From assembly GCA_043739385.1 (NCBI GenBank), contig JAYUED010000166.1, positions 22,120 through 86,119 on the forward strand: a DNA stretch of 64,000 nt. The letters run 5' to 3'. Shown piece after piece: positions 25,485-33,061 of the stretch. Both the position numbers and the translations under genes were made by a program. Position 1 is the first letter of the stretch; each line of letters begins with the position of its first letter. Source of the stretch: Defluviibacillus sp043739385. GTDB taxonomy: Bacteria > Pseudomonadota > Gammaproteobacteria > Burkholderiales > Burkholderiaceae_C. The notes under the pieces are model-generated. The model was not told the DNA's origin. It did no database searches and saw only the letters and a list, made by a program, of their open reading frames with translations.

Positions 25485-27383
25485 TTACGTGAGGTATTTA
25501 AGCGATCCGGGGACGATTTTCGCCCCAAAATCACGCATCATGTCTTGCACGAAAGGGTCTGCACGCACGATTTCTTCGGCGATACGCTGTTTTTCTTCGT
25601 TTACGGCGGCATTGCGTTTAGCCGGGCAATCGACAACGCGACCAATCTCTATGCCCAGCGTGACAGCGTAGCCTGCTGCTGCCAGCGCATTTTGCAGTCG
25701 TTCACGACTGTTGGCATGGTTCAACGACTCGCGCTCGACACGCAACTGCCAATGGCCCGTATCGCGACCTAAAAGCTCAGATTGCAAAGCCAATTCACGG
25801 GCCATGGCGGTGACGGCTTCTGCGGCAATAAGTTGTTGAACGGTAGCAAACCAGAAATCAGCATCGGAAGAGTCTGCACCAGCATCGGGTACTTCTACGG
25901 CCTTACGAGCTGTGTCAAGCACGCTGGACGTAGACGATTCGCGCACTTTAATTGCTATCGTATTTGAAGCATTCGATAGCCAAGTAGCTTGCTCAATAGG
26001 GTGGTTTGGCTCAATAACTACATTGAGAGGTGCTTGGTGAACGCTCAAGGTCGTCATTTTCGGCGCTGCAAGGGGAACGGGAGAAGGCCCAGGCTCAGGG
26101 ATGGGCGCGGCTAATGGGGCAGTAAACGGAACAGCAGCCAGTCTGGTAGTGACAGGTGTTGGCGATGGTGTGGGTAGCTGGAGAGCAGGCCGTGTTGCCT
26201 GAGTGATCGATTCAACCGGGTATTGCAGTTGCAGTGTTTTTTTCAGTGTTTTTTTTTCAGCCGACTGGGCATAAATGCCCATTGGCTTGAACGCCAGCAA
26301 GCGCAGCAGCACCATCGTTAACGCGGCGTATTCATCGGGGGCCAACCCCAGTTCCCCTCGGCCATGCAGGCACAGGCTGTAGAGCAGCTGGGTTTCATCG
26401 GCTGGCATGAACGCCGCCAAATCGGTGGTGGCAACGGCATCAGGGTCGCTCGTGTTGGACACAGCCATCGCTGGCACTGCTTGAAGCACAGCCATGCGTT
26501 GCAAGATCAGGCTCATTTCTTCCAAGGTAGACGCTGCACTGAAACCATTCAAGCGTAGGCTCTCCACGGTCTCCACAACCGTATGGCCATCGTTCTGGGC
26601 CAACGCTTCAATGAGACGGAACACAAAGGACCGGTCAACGCTGCCCAACATCAAGCGTACCTTGGCTTCGTCTAATGCGCCAGCGCCGAAAGCAATTGCC
26701 TGATCCGTTAAACTTAATGCATCGCGCATCGAGCCTCGCGCGGCGCGGGCCAGCAGGCGCAACGACTGCTCGTCAGCGGGCACATGTTCTAAAGCCAGCA
26801 CCTTGGTCAGGTGCTCCAAAATCGTCTCGGGAGCCATAGGCCGCAGGTTGAACTGCAAGCAGCGCGACAGCACAGTGACAGGCACTTTTTGCGGATCAGT
26901 GGTGGCGAGTACAAATTTCAAATACTCGGGCGGCTCTTCCAGCGTCTTCAGCATCGCGTTGAACGCGGTGTTCGTCAGCATGTGTACTTCGTCGATCATG
27001 AAGACCTTGAAGCGGCCTTGCACCGGTTTGTAAACAGCCTGCTCTAGGAGCGACTGCACTTCGTCCACTCCGCGGTTAGAGGCTGCATCGAGTTCGGTGT
27101 AATCAACGAACCTTCCGCTATCAATATCGGTGCAGGCAGCACATACACCACAAGGGCTTGCCGTAATTCCGCCCATGCCGTCCGGCCCGGTGCAGTTGAG
27201 CGATTTGGCCAAAATACGCGACACCGTGGTTTTACCCACGCCGCGCGTACCCGTGAACAGATAAGCATGGTGGAGACGCTGGGTGGTCAGGGCATTGCCC
27301 AGCGCTTGAACCACATGCTCTTGCCCAACCATCTCCGAAAAGTTTTTCGGGCGGTATTTGCGGGCGAGTACGAGGTAAGACAT
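25485..27383 (-). CDS. dnaX: DNA polymerase III subunits tau (and predicted gamma)
   Basis: DnaX is the clamp-loader ATPase. The 632-residue tau has Walker A in FTGTRGVGKTTV, a zinc module (Cys-rich stretch around residues 65-80), Walker B KVFMIDEVHML, and sensor 1 in LATTDPQKVP. The C-terminal third is a Pro-rich linker followed by the tau-specific end. At codons 376-378 (E-K-K) the coding strand has nine A in a row, with the heptamer A-AAA-AAA in the zero frame. A -1 shift adds 12 residues and stops at 26212-26214, giving a 390-residue product that ends just after the expected domain III. ATG 27383 is the standard start. Confidence 0.96.
   Translation of the reverse strand: MSYLVLARKYRPKNFSEMVGQEHVVQALGNALTTQRLHHAYLFTGTRGVGKTTVSRILAKSLNCTGPDGMGGITASPCGVCAACTDIDSGRFVDYTELDAASNRGVDEVQSLLEQAVYKPVQGRFKVFMIDEVHMLTNTAFNAMLKTLEEPPEYLKFVLATTDPQKVPVTVLSRCLQFNLRPMAPETILEHLTKVLALEHVPADEQSLRLLARAARGSMRDALSLTDQAIAFGAGALDEAKVRLMLGSVDRSFVFRLIEALAQNDGHTVVETVESLRLNGFSAASTLEEMSLILQRMAVLQAVPAMAVSNTSDPDAVATTDLAAFMPADETQLLYSLCLHGRGELGLAPDEYAALTMVLLRLLAFKPMGIYAQSAEKKTLKKTLQLQYPVESITQATRPALQLPTPSPTPVTTRLAAVPFTAPLAAPIPEPGPSPVPLAAPKMTTLSVHQAPLNVVIEPNHPIEQATWLSNASNTIAIKVRESSTSSVLDTARKAVEVPDAGADSSDADFWFATVQQLIAAEAVTAMARELALQSELLGRDTGHWQLRVERESLNHANSRERLQNALAAAGYAVTLGIEIGRVVDCPAKRNAAVNEEKQRIAEEIVRADPFVQDMMRDFGAKIVPGSLKYLT
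26212..26258 (-). other. Predicted dnaX frameshift or transcriptional slippage site
   Basis: On the coding strand the sequence is GAA-AAA-AAA-ACA, nine consecutive A at 26249-26257. The -1 frame reads N-T-E-K-N-T-A-T-A-I-P-G then TGA; the +1 frame stops after one extra residue. Either slip ends synthesis close to the boundary where E. coli gamma ends. A second run of seven A lies 7 nt further. E. coli dnaX uses ribosomal frameshifting on A-AAA-AAG, and Thermus dnaX uses transcriptional slippage on nine A. Which applies here is unknown. Confidence 0.6.
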
Positions 27384-27708
27384 AGTAGGAATTCTACGGG
27401 ACGGAACCGGCGTTTGGGCCCCGACACCTCTTGGGCTTTCGAACGTTAATCGCGAAAATAATCTGTAGCGATGAACTCTTTATGCTGGATTCTTCAATCG
27501 CAGCAGCCCCAAGCACAACAGCGCAAGCGCCCCGCCGAAAATCCAGTTGAACAGAATTAACCACCTGTAAATTCACCGCTAGTTACGCAATATTCATCTT
27601 AATAATTACCAATTTATTAACCTGTAAATGCAGATCCATCCACTAAGGCCGTCAGGCAAAAACACAAGGCACTGGCAAAATCATATGCACTTCCTCGCCT
27701 ACAATAGA
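27384..27708. other. Intergenic region between dnaX and ffs
   Basis: No gene is supported here. The right end holds the SRP RNA promoter and the left end must hold the leftward dnaX promoter, for which I see no clear boxes. Short open frames on both strands lack ribosome binding sites and family resemblance. Confidence 0.5.
27700..27705 (+). promoter_or_regulatory. -10 box of the SRP RNA gene
   Basis: TACAAT ends 7 nt before the start of the paired 5' end of the SRP RNA near 27713. No -35 hexamer stands out at 17-nt spacing. Confidence 0.5.
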
Positions 27709-27810
27709 GGCTGACGGGCCTTCCCGCATGGCGAAGCGGCCAACCGGGTCAGGTGGGGAACCAAGCAGCCCTAACTGTAGAGTCAGTGCCGGGGTCAAGG
27801 CTCGTCAACC
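27709..27810 (+). ncRNA. ffs: Signal recognition particle RNA (4.5S RNA)
   Basis: The Ffh-binding domain is recognisable at 27748-27770: GTCAGG on the left strand and AGCAGCC on the right enclose a GGAA tetraloop. The distal ends pair, with GACGGGCC at 27713-27720 against GGCTCGTC at 27799-27806 through one G-U. The stem closing the tetraloop reads TGG/CCA instead of the common TCC/GGA, a fully compensated swap. The size of about 100 nt fits the short bacterial form. A -10 box precedes it and a strong terminator follows. Ends are approximate. Confidence 0.9.
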
Positions 27811-27832
27811 TTATTTTTCTGTACAGAATCGC

Positions 27833-27869
27833 AAAAGCCACCTGCAACGCAAGTTTGCAGGTGGCTTTT
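27833..27869 (+). terminator. Rho-independent terminator after ffs
   Basis: Perfect 15-bp arms, AAAAGCCACCTGCAA and TTGCAGGTGGCTTTT, flank a 7-nt loop, and the right arm ends in TTTT followed by GTCTTTC. It lies about 22 nt after the SRP RNA. The A run on the left would let it work on the other strand too. Confidence 0.85.
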
Positions 27870-28094
27870 GTCTTTCGGGGTCGGCTTTACTTGGTTACTG
27901 TTACAAAACAATACCTGTCTACGACAGGTATTGCACCACAATCACACCCTACTGATCGAACGCCCACAGGCTAAGCTGGCGGTAAATTCACAAATCTGCC
28001 GGGGCATGAGAATTGCGATAATTTTGACTCACTGCGTCTCATGCGAAGTCCATGAGTGCCCCACCAAAAACACCTAAAGAGACACAAAAGCGGC

Positions 28095-28853
28095 ATGTTG
28101 TCAGTTAAAAATACCACCAAACACTACGGTCAGCGGCCTGCTCTTAAGGGCGTTAATTTGGCGCTTCCTCCCGGTCAATTTTGTGTGCTTTTAGGGCCAA
28201 ACGGTGCCGGAAAATCCACCTTGTTTCAGCTACTTACCGGCTTGTTCATGCCCACCGCGGGCGATATCACTGTTGACGGTATTGCGCTTGCAACAAGCGC
28301 GCCGCAAGCGTTAGCGCGAATCGGCGTGGTATTCCAGCAGCAATCCTTAGACCTCGACTTGACAGTGCGGCAAAACCTGTTGTTCCACGCCGATTTGCAC
28401 GGTCTGCCCCGCACTACCGCCAAAACCCGGATCACTGCTGATGCCCAAGGCCTAGGACTCGACAAGGATTTAGACCGCCCAGTGCGTGAACTCTCAGGCG
28501 GCACCAAGCGAAAAGTTGAGTTAGTGCGCGCCCTGCTCCATCGCCCTGGCCTGCTGCTAATGGATGAAGCCACCGTGGGCTTGGATCCCCAATCCCGCCA
28601 AGAGCTACTGCGCACCGTGCAAAACGACGTCAAGACACGGGGTAGCAGCGTGCTGTGGGCGACACATTGGGTCGAAGAGTCCGTCAACGCGGACCGCGTG
28701 ATTGTGCTGCACCAAGGCGAAATCATCGCAGACGGTAGCCCGGCGGAAGTCACATCACAGCTGGGTGAAGCCACGTTGGAGCAAGGTTTTATTCAACGTA
28801 CATCACCGCGTACTGAAACCAAAAAATCAGATGTCCAGCCCGATGGGGCTTGA
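28095..28853 (+). CDS. ABC transporter ATPase, PQQ-alcohol-oxidation-associated type
   Basis: The 252-residue ATPase has Walker A GPNGAGKST near residue 35, signature LSGGTKRKVELVRAL, Walker B LLLMDEATVGLD and the switch His in WATHWVEE. It starts MLSVKNTTKHYGQRPALKGV. The downstream beta-propeller, binding protein and ABC-2 permease identify the conserved set often linked to PQQ-dependent alcohol oxidation (the Pseudomonas ped region). ATG 28095 gives the family N-terminus; the frame extends to 28056 without support. The set is thought to export something during alcohol catabolism, but the substrate is not established. Confidence 0.88.
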   Translation: MLSVKNTTKHYGQRPALKGVNLALPPGQFCVLLGPNGAGKSTLFQLLTGLFMPTAGDITVDGIALATSAPQALARIGVVFQQQSLDLDLTVRQNLLFHADLHGLPRTTAKTRITADAQGLGLDKDLDRPVRELSGGTKRKVELVRALLHRPGLLLMDEATVGLDPQSRQELLRTVQNDVKTRGSSVLWATHWVEESVNADRVIVLHQGEIIADGSPAEVTSQLGEATLEQGFIQRTSPRTETKKSDVQPDGA

Positions 28854-28949
28854 CGGTACTCGGTAGCGTTTGACAATACTTATTAAATGGTCGTCAGCAG
28901 CCATAGAAAAAATAGCAAAAAACTTAAGAAATTCAAATAATTCATAGAC

Positions 28950-29921
28950 ATGAACCTACTTCTTACCAAACTTACAGCACTAATGGCCCTGAGCCTGCTG
29001 TGCTGCACCGTCAGCGCTCAGACGCTGGCTTTTGTTTCTAGCGAAAAGAACAACGCCATCACCGTCATTGGCTTGGCTGACATGAAGCCTCAAGCCACTA
29101 TCGCCACGTGCCAGCGCCCGCGCCACATGCAACTCAGCGCTGACCGTAAGCAGCTCTGGGTGGCCTGTAGCGGTGACAACGTGGCCGATGTCATTGACAT
29201 CGCCACGCGCAAATCGGTAGACCGCATCCCTCTGAGTGATGACCCAGAAATGTTTGATGTGTCACCGGACGGCAAAACGCTATACGTCTCCAATGAAGAC
29301 GATGCGGAGCTGACTGTCATCGACATTCCCAGCAAGAAAATTCGCGGCAAAGTACCCGTGGGCAAAGAGCCGGAAGGCGTGAAATTGTCAGCAGATGGCA
29401 AAACTGCGTACGTAACGTCTGAGGTGGCTAACCGGGTTCACGTGATCGACACCACCAGCTTGAAGGTGCTCAAAAGCATCCCTGTTGGCCAACGCCCGCG
29501 CCGCTTTGCATTGACGCCTGACGGCAAGGAGCTGTGGGTGACAAACGAGCTGGGGGCTAGCGTCAGCGTGATTTCCACCGTAGAGATGAAAGTCATCTAC
29601 ACGCTGAATTTTGAGTTGAAAGGTGCACGGGTAACAGAGATTACCCCTGTGGGCATCACGATGAGCCGCGACGGTAAACACGCCTTCGTCGCTCTGGGCC
29701 GTGCTAATCACGTAGCTTTTATCGATGTAGCCGCGCGCAAAGTTACTCAGCAAGTACTGGTAGGCAAGCGGGCCTGGAACGTGGCGCTGAGCCAGGATGA
29801 AGCCAAACTGTATGTGGTGAATGGTCTGTCGGATGATTTAACTGTAGTGGACGTGGCCGCTGCAAAAGCCCTGCAAACCGTACCTGTGGGGCGCGTGCCT
29901 TATGCGGTGGTGCTGTACTGA
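28950..29921 (+). CDS. YVTN beta-propeller protein, PQQ-catabolism-associated type
   Basis: The 323-residue protein has a signal peptide (MNLLLTKLTALMALSLLCCTVSAQ) and about seven blades, each with D-G-K-x-x-(Y/F/W)-V turns, for example SPDGKTLYVSNEDD, SADGKTAYVTSEVA and TPDGKELWVTNELG. This is the YVTN repeat pattern. Similar proteins accompany PQQ-alcohol dehydrogenase ABC clusters and are periplasmic; their exact role is unproven. The stop overlaps the next start (TGATG). Confidence 0.9.
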   Translation: MNLLLTKLTALMALSLLCCTVSAQTLAFVSSEKNNAITVIGLADMKPQATIATCQRPRHMQLSADRKQLWVACSGDNVADVIDIATRKSVDRIPLSDDPEMFDVSPDGKTLYVSNEDDAELTVIDIPSKKIRGKVPVGKEPEGVKLSADGKTAYVTSEVANRVHVIDTTSLKVLKSIPVGQRPRRFALTPDGKELWVTNELGASVSVISTVEMKVIYTLNFELKGARVTEITPVGITMSRDGKHAFVALGRANHVAFIDVAARKVTQQVLVGKRAWNVALSQDEAKLYVVNGLSDDLTVVDVAAAKALQTVPVGRVPYAVVLY

Positions 29922-31102
29922 TGGGTGCTGTAAATGTAATTAAATTAATAGCACCTACAGCCCTATTGATTTGCATAACAAGTATTTTTAGCCCAGTTTT
30001 TGCTGCCAGCTGGTCAGTCACACTGATGGAGCAAGACGGTGCCCCTGATTTGGAACGAAATCGCTTGGAACGCGCCTACCTGGGGCACCTGGGCGGTTCG
30101 GTCAAAGCGGCTTTCATGCTGGCGCTGGAGGACGCTCAGTATGATTTTGAGAGCAACAAAACCACCCTGGACTTACGCAATGAGGCAGTTAGCAGCTTAG
30201 AGTCCGCCCGTACCAGTGCGCAGAAAGCCGAAAAAACAGGTTCCCAAGCCCTTGTTGTCAATCTTCCCGCCAGCTGGGCAGCCGCAGTCGCCACCGCCGT
30301 CAAAATTCCTGTGCTAAACGTGGGTGCCCGAGAAGACATTCTGCGTGGCAAAGACTGCGCGGTGAATCTGTTCCACACCATACCCAGCGAGCGCATGCGT
30401 GCCGACGCCTTGGCCCAAGCGTTGGCCAGCCGTAAATGGGGCAATATCCTGCTGCTAACCGGCCCCAGTGCCCGAGATCTTGAGCGCAACGCTGTGGTGT
30501 TGGCTTCTATGAAGCGCTATGGCCTAAAACCCGTGGCTGAGCGCCCCTTCAAGATTTCCACCGACCCGCGTGAACGCCAACTCGCAAACCCGCTGCTGCT
30601 GACGGCAGGGACTAATTACGACGCTGTGTGGGTCGTGGACAGCGATGGCGAATTCGCCCGTAGCTTGCCTTACGCCACATCAGCTGCCCGGCCAGTAGTA
30701 GGTGATGCAGGGCTGGTTGCTGTGGCATGGCACGGACAGTTCGAGCGGTTTGGCGCACCCCAGTTGTCTCGACGCTTCTTAAAAATCGCCAAACGTCCTA
30801 TGGTTGACCAAGACTGGGCGGCTTGGCTGGCAGGGCGCGCTATTGCCAGCACCGTAGCCGTATTGGTTAAAACCGATGCCACAGCTTTGAAAGAAGGCTT
30901 AGCCAAAGCCAGCGTCGACGGCTCCAAAGGTGTGAATTTGCAATTCCGAACTTGGGACAGGCAACTCCGCCAACCCTTGCTGTTGAGCGACGGTCAGGGC
31001 GTGGTAGCAATGGCCCCAGTCGATGGCATCTTGCACCCCCGTAATGTGTTGGACACGCTGGGTGCCGACGAGGCTGAAAAACAATGTCAGGCAAAACCAT
31101 GA
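29921..31102 (+). CDS. ABC transporter substrate-binding protein, PQQ-alcohol-associated type
   Basis: The 393-residue precursor has a signal peptide ending SPVFA and then a type I periplasmic-binding-protein fold resembling branched-chain amino acid binders. Recognisable stretches are LEDAQYDFESNKTTLDLRNE, NVGAREDILRGKDC and LFHTIPSERMRADALAQAL. It sits between the beta-propeller and the permease, overlapping both by a few nucleotides, so the three are one translational unit. In an export-type (ABC-2) system, a binding protein is unusual and may be a sensor. Confidence 0.87.
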   Translation: MGAVNVIKLIAPTALLICITSIFSPVFAASWSVTLMEQDGAPDLERNRLERAYLGHLGGSVKAAFMLALEDAQYDFESNKTTLDLRNEAVSSLESARTSAQKAEKTGSQALVVNLPASWAAAVATAVKIPVLNVGAREDILRGKDCAVNLFHTIPSERMRADALAQALASRKWGNILLLTGPSARDLERNAVVLASMKRYGLKPVAERPFKISTDPRERQLANPLLLTAGTNYDAVWVVDSDGEFARSLPYATSAARPVVGDAGLVAVAWHGQFERFGAPQLSRRFLKIAKRPMVDQDWAAWLAGRAIASTVAVLVKTDATALKEGLAKASVDGSKGVNLQFRTWDRQLRQPLLLSDGQGVVAMAPVDGILHPRNVLDTLGADEAEKQCQAKP

Positions 31103-31971
31103 ACAGCCCAATTACCAGCCCCAAGAGCCGCCCTATGAATGCAACTTCTCCACGTCACCTCTGGCAAGCCATGCGGGCCATCGTTTGGCGCGAACTGCTT
31201 AAGTTCTCGCACCAGCGCAGCCGCCTCATCTCTGCTTTGGTACGCCCGCTGTTGTGGCTGGCAGTGTTCGCAGCGGGCTTTCGCAATGTGTTTGGCGTCT
31301 CCATCGTTGAGCCGTATGACACCTATGTCTCGTATGACGTTTATATTGCGCCTGGCTTGGTGGGAATGGTGCTGCTGTTCAACGGCATGCAGTCATCGCT
31401 AGCAATGGTGTACGACCGCGAAATGGGATTGATGCGACTGCTACTGACTGCACCTTTGCCGCGCTGGTGGGTGTTGGCCTGCAAGCTCAGTGCCACAGCT
31501 ATGCTGTCGCTGGTGCAGGCGGTGGCCTTTGCCATCGTCGCTTATCTGCTGGGCACCGAATTGCCGCTGCTAGGCAAAAACACCTTTATGCTGCTGATTG
31601 CCACAGCTGGCGGAGCCTTGATGCTGGGCGCGGTGGGTTTGCTGCTGAGCGTCCATATCAAGCAGCTGGAAAACTTCGCAGGCACTATGAATTTTGTAAT
31701 TTTCCCAATGTACTTCATGTCTACCGCGCTTTACCCGCTGTGGAAGTTAGAAGAATCTGGCGCGAATTGGGTCTACCAAATCGCCCGCTTCAACCCGTTT
31801 ACCCATGCGGTTGAGTGGATTCGCTTTGCCTGTTACGGCAAGGATGCGGGCATCTCGCCGTATGTGGTGCTGGCAACACTGGCGGTGTGCTTTGGTTTTG
31901 CCTGCTGGGGCTATGATCCGCAGCGGGGCTTCGGTGCGCTGGCTAAACGCGGTGGAGGAGGTCCAGCATGA
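31084..31971 (+). CDS. ABC-2 type permease
   Basis: The 295-residue membrane protein has six hydrophobic segments and the ABC-2 pattern: an N-terminal amphipathic WRELLKFSHQRSRL, then VYDREMGLMRLLLTAPLPRWW and MNFVIFPMYFMSTALYPLWKL, and a final FNPFTHAVEWIRF. The ATPase two genes upstream is its natural partner. The start is ATG 31084 or ATG 31099; the second overlaps the preceding stop as ATGA. Its own stop overlaps the next gene start. Confidence 0.9.
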   Translation: MSGKTMNSPITSPKSRPMNATSPRHLWQAMRAIVWRELLKFSHQRSRLISALVRPLLWLAVFAAGFRNVFGVSIVEPYDTYVSYDVYIAPGLVGMVLLFNGMQSSLAMVYDREMGLMRLLLTAPLPRWWVLACKLSATAMLSLVQAVAFAIVAYLLGTELPLLGKNTFMLLIATAGGALMLGAVGLLLSVHIKQLENFAGTMNFVIFPMYFMSTALYPLWKLEESGANWVYQIARFNPFTHAVEWIRFACYGKDAGISPYVVLATLAVCFGFACWGYDPQRGFGALAKRGGGGPA

Positions 31972-32978
31972 CCCGATACAGCAGCCCAATGCTGTCCCGA
32001 CGACGCGCCATCAGTACCCTAATCGCTACCGCCCTCCCCGGTTTATCTTGTCCTACCTACGCCCAAGGTCCTCAGTCAGGCCCCTTCCCCAGTGGTGTCA
32101 TTACCCTGATCGTGCCTTGGCCTGCCGGTGGTGCTACCGACATCACGCTGCGTCTGCTGGCTGATTTAGCAGGGAAGCAATTAGGCCAAAAAATCATCAT
32201 TGAAAACCGCCCTGGCGCGGGCGGTAGCTTGGCCATGCCTCTCTTGCAGCAAGCCGCTCCAGACGGATACACGATTGCGCAAATGCCACAACCTGCGTTC
32301 CGTGTGCCCTACTTACAAAAAGTCAGCTGGGATCCGATTCGCGACACCACCCCTATTCTCCAGCTCAGCGGAGTCACCTTTGGCATCGTGGTTGCCAGCA
32401 ATAGCCCGTTTCGCACTTTGGACGATATGCTGAGCTACGCTGTCTCACATCCCGGACTGCTGTCGGTTTCGACCAATGGCAACGGCACCACACCGCACTT
32501 GGTCATGGAAGAGCTGATGGCGGGGCGTAACGCTAAATACATCCATGTGCCTTACAAAGGCACGGCTGAACAAATGCTAGCCGTGGCATCAGGCCAAGTG
32601 ATGGCGGGTGTGAATTCCAACGGCTTTGCGCCCTATGTTGATACGGGTCGACTGCGCCTACTGTGTACGTTTGCCGAAAACCGCACCAAGCGCTGGGCTC
32701 AGGTGCCCACGCTGCGTGAGCTGGGTTACGACATCGTAGCCACCTCCCCTTATGGCCTGGTAGGCCCACGCGGCATGTCTGCTGCGGTAGTGCAAACGCT
32801 TCACGAAGCCTTCAAAACGGCACTGTTTGACCCGCAGCAAGTGGCTGAGTTGGCCAAGTACGACCAAGAGGTGCTTTACTTGGGGCCACAAGCTTATGGG
32901 AAATCCATGGCAGAAATTTATGCGCTGGAAAAGCTCAACGTAGAGCGGCTGGGTATGAGTCGGATCGTCTCCAAGTGA
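31968..32978 (+). CDS. Bug-family (TctC-like) periplasmic binding protein
   Basis: The 336-residue precursor carries a twin-arginine-like signal (SRRRAISTLIATALPGLSCPTYAQ) and the Bug-family marks PSGVITLIVPWPAGGATDITLR and IIENRPGAGGSLA, then a C-terminal YALEKLNVERLGM. Bug proteins bind carboxylates and related small acids and are expanded in Burkholderiales. The gene starts at an ATG overlapping the permease stop, with GGAGG upstream, so it belongs to the ABC operon. No TctA/TctB membrane genes are present. A link to alcohol or acid oxidation products would fit the context but is inference. Confidence 0.9.
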   Translation: MTRYSSPMLSRRRAISTLIATALPGLSCPTYAQGPQSGPFPSGVITLIVPWPAGGATDITLRLLADLAGKQLGQKIIIENRPGAGGSLAMPLLQQAAPDGYTIAQMPQPAFRVPYLQKVSWDPIRDTTPILQLSGVTFGIVVASNSPFRTLDDMLSYAVSHPGLLSVSTNGNGTTPHLVMEELMAGRNAKYIHVPYKGTAEQMLAVASGQVMAGVNSNGFAPYVDTGRLRLLCTFAENRTKRWAQVPTLRELGYDIVATSPYGLVGPRGMSAAVVQTLHEAFKTALFDPQQVAELAKYDQEVLYLGPQAYGKSMAEIYALEKLNVERLGMSRIVSK

Positions 32979-32987
32979 TCGCTTTAA

Positions 32988-33014
32988 GCCAGTGCCCAAA
33001 TGATGGGCACTGGC
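32988..33014. terminator. Hairpin between convergent genes
   Basis: Perfect 11-bp arms, GCCAGTGCCCA and TGGGCACTGGC, flank a 5-nt loop. It starts 10 nt after the binding-protein stop and 48 nt from the convergent receptor stop. No clear T run follows on either strand. Confidence 0.55.
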
Positions 33015-33061
33015 AGCGATGCCTTCAGGAGTTCAAGTCGAGCTCGCGAGCTTAGTTGCCC

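Noticed and set aside
27394..27576. Short minus-strand frame upstream of dnaX
   Set aside because: No ribosome binding site and Cys/Arg-rich composition without family features.
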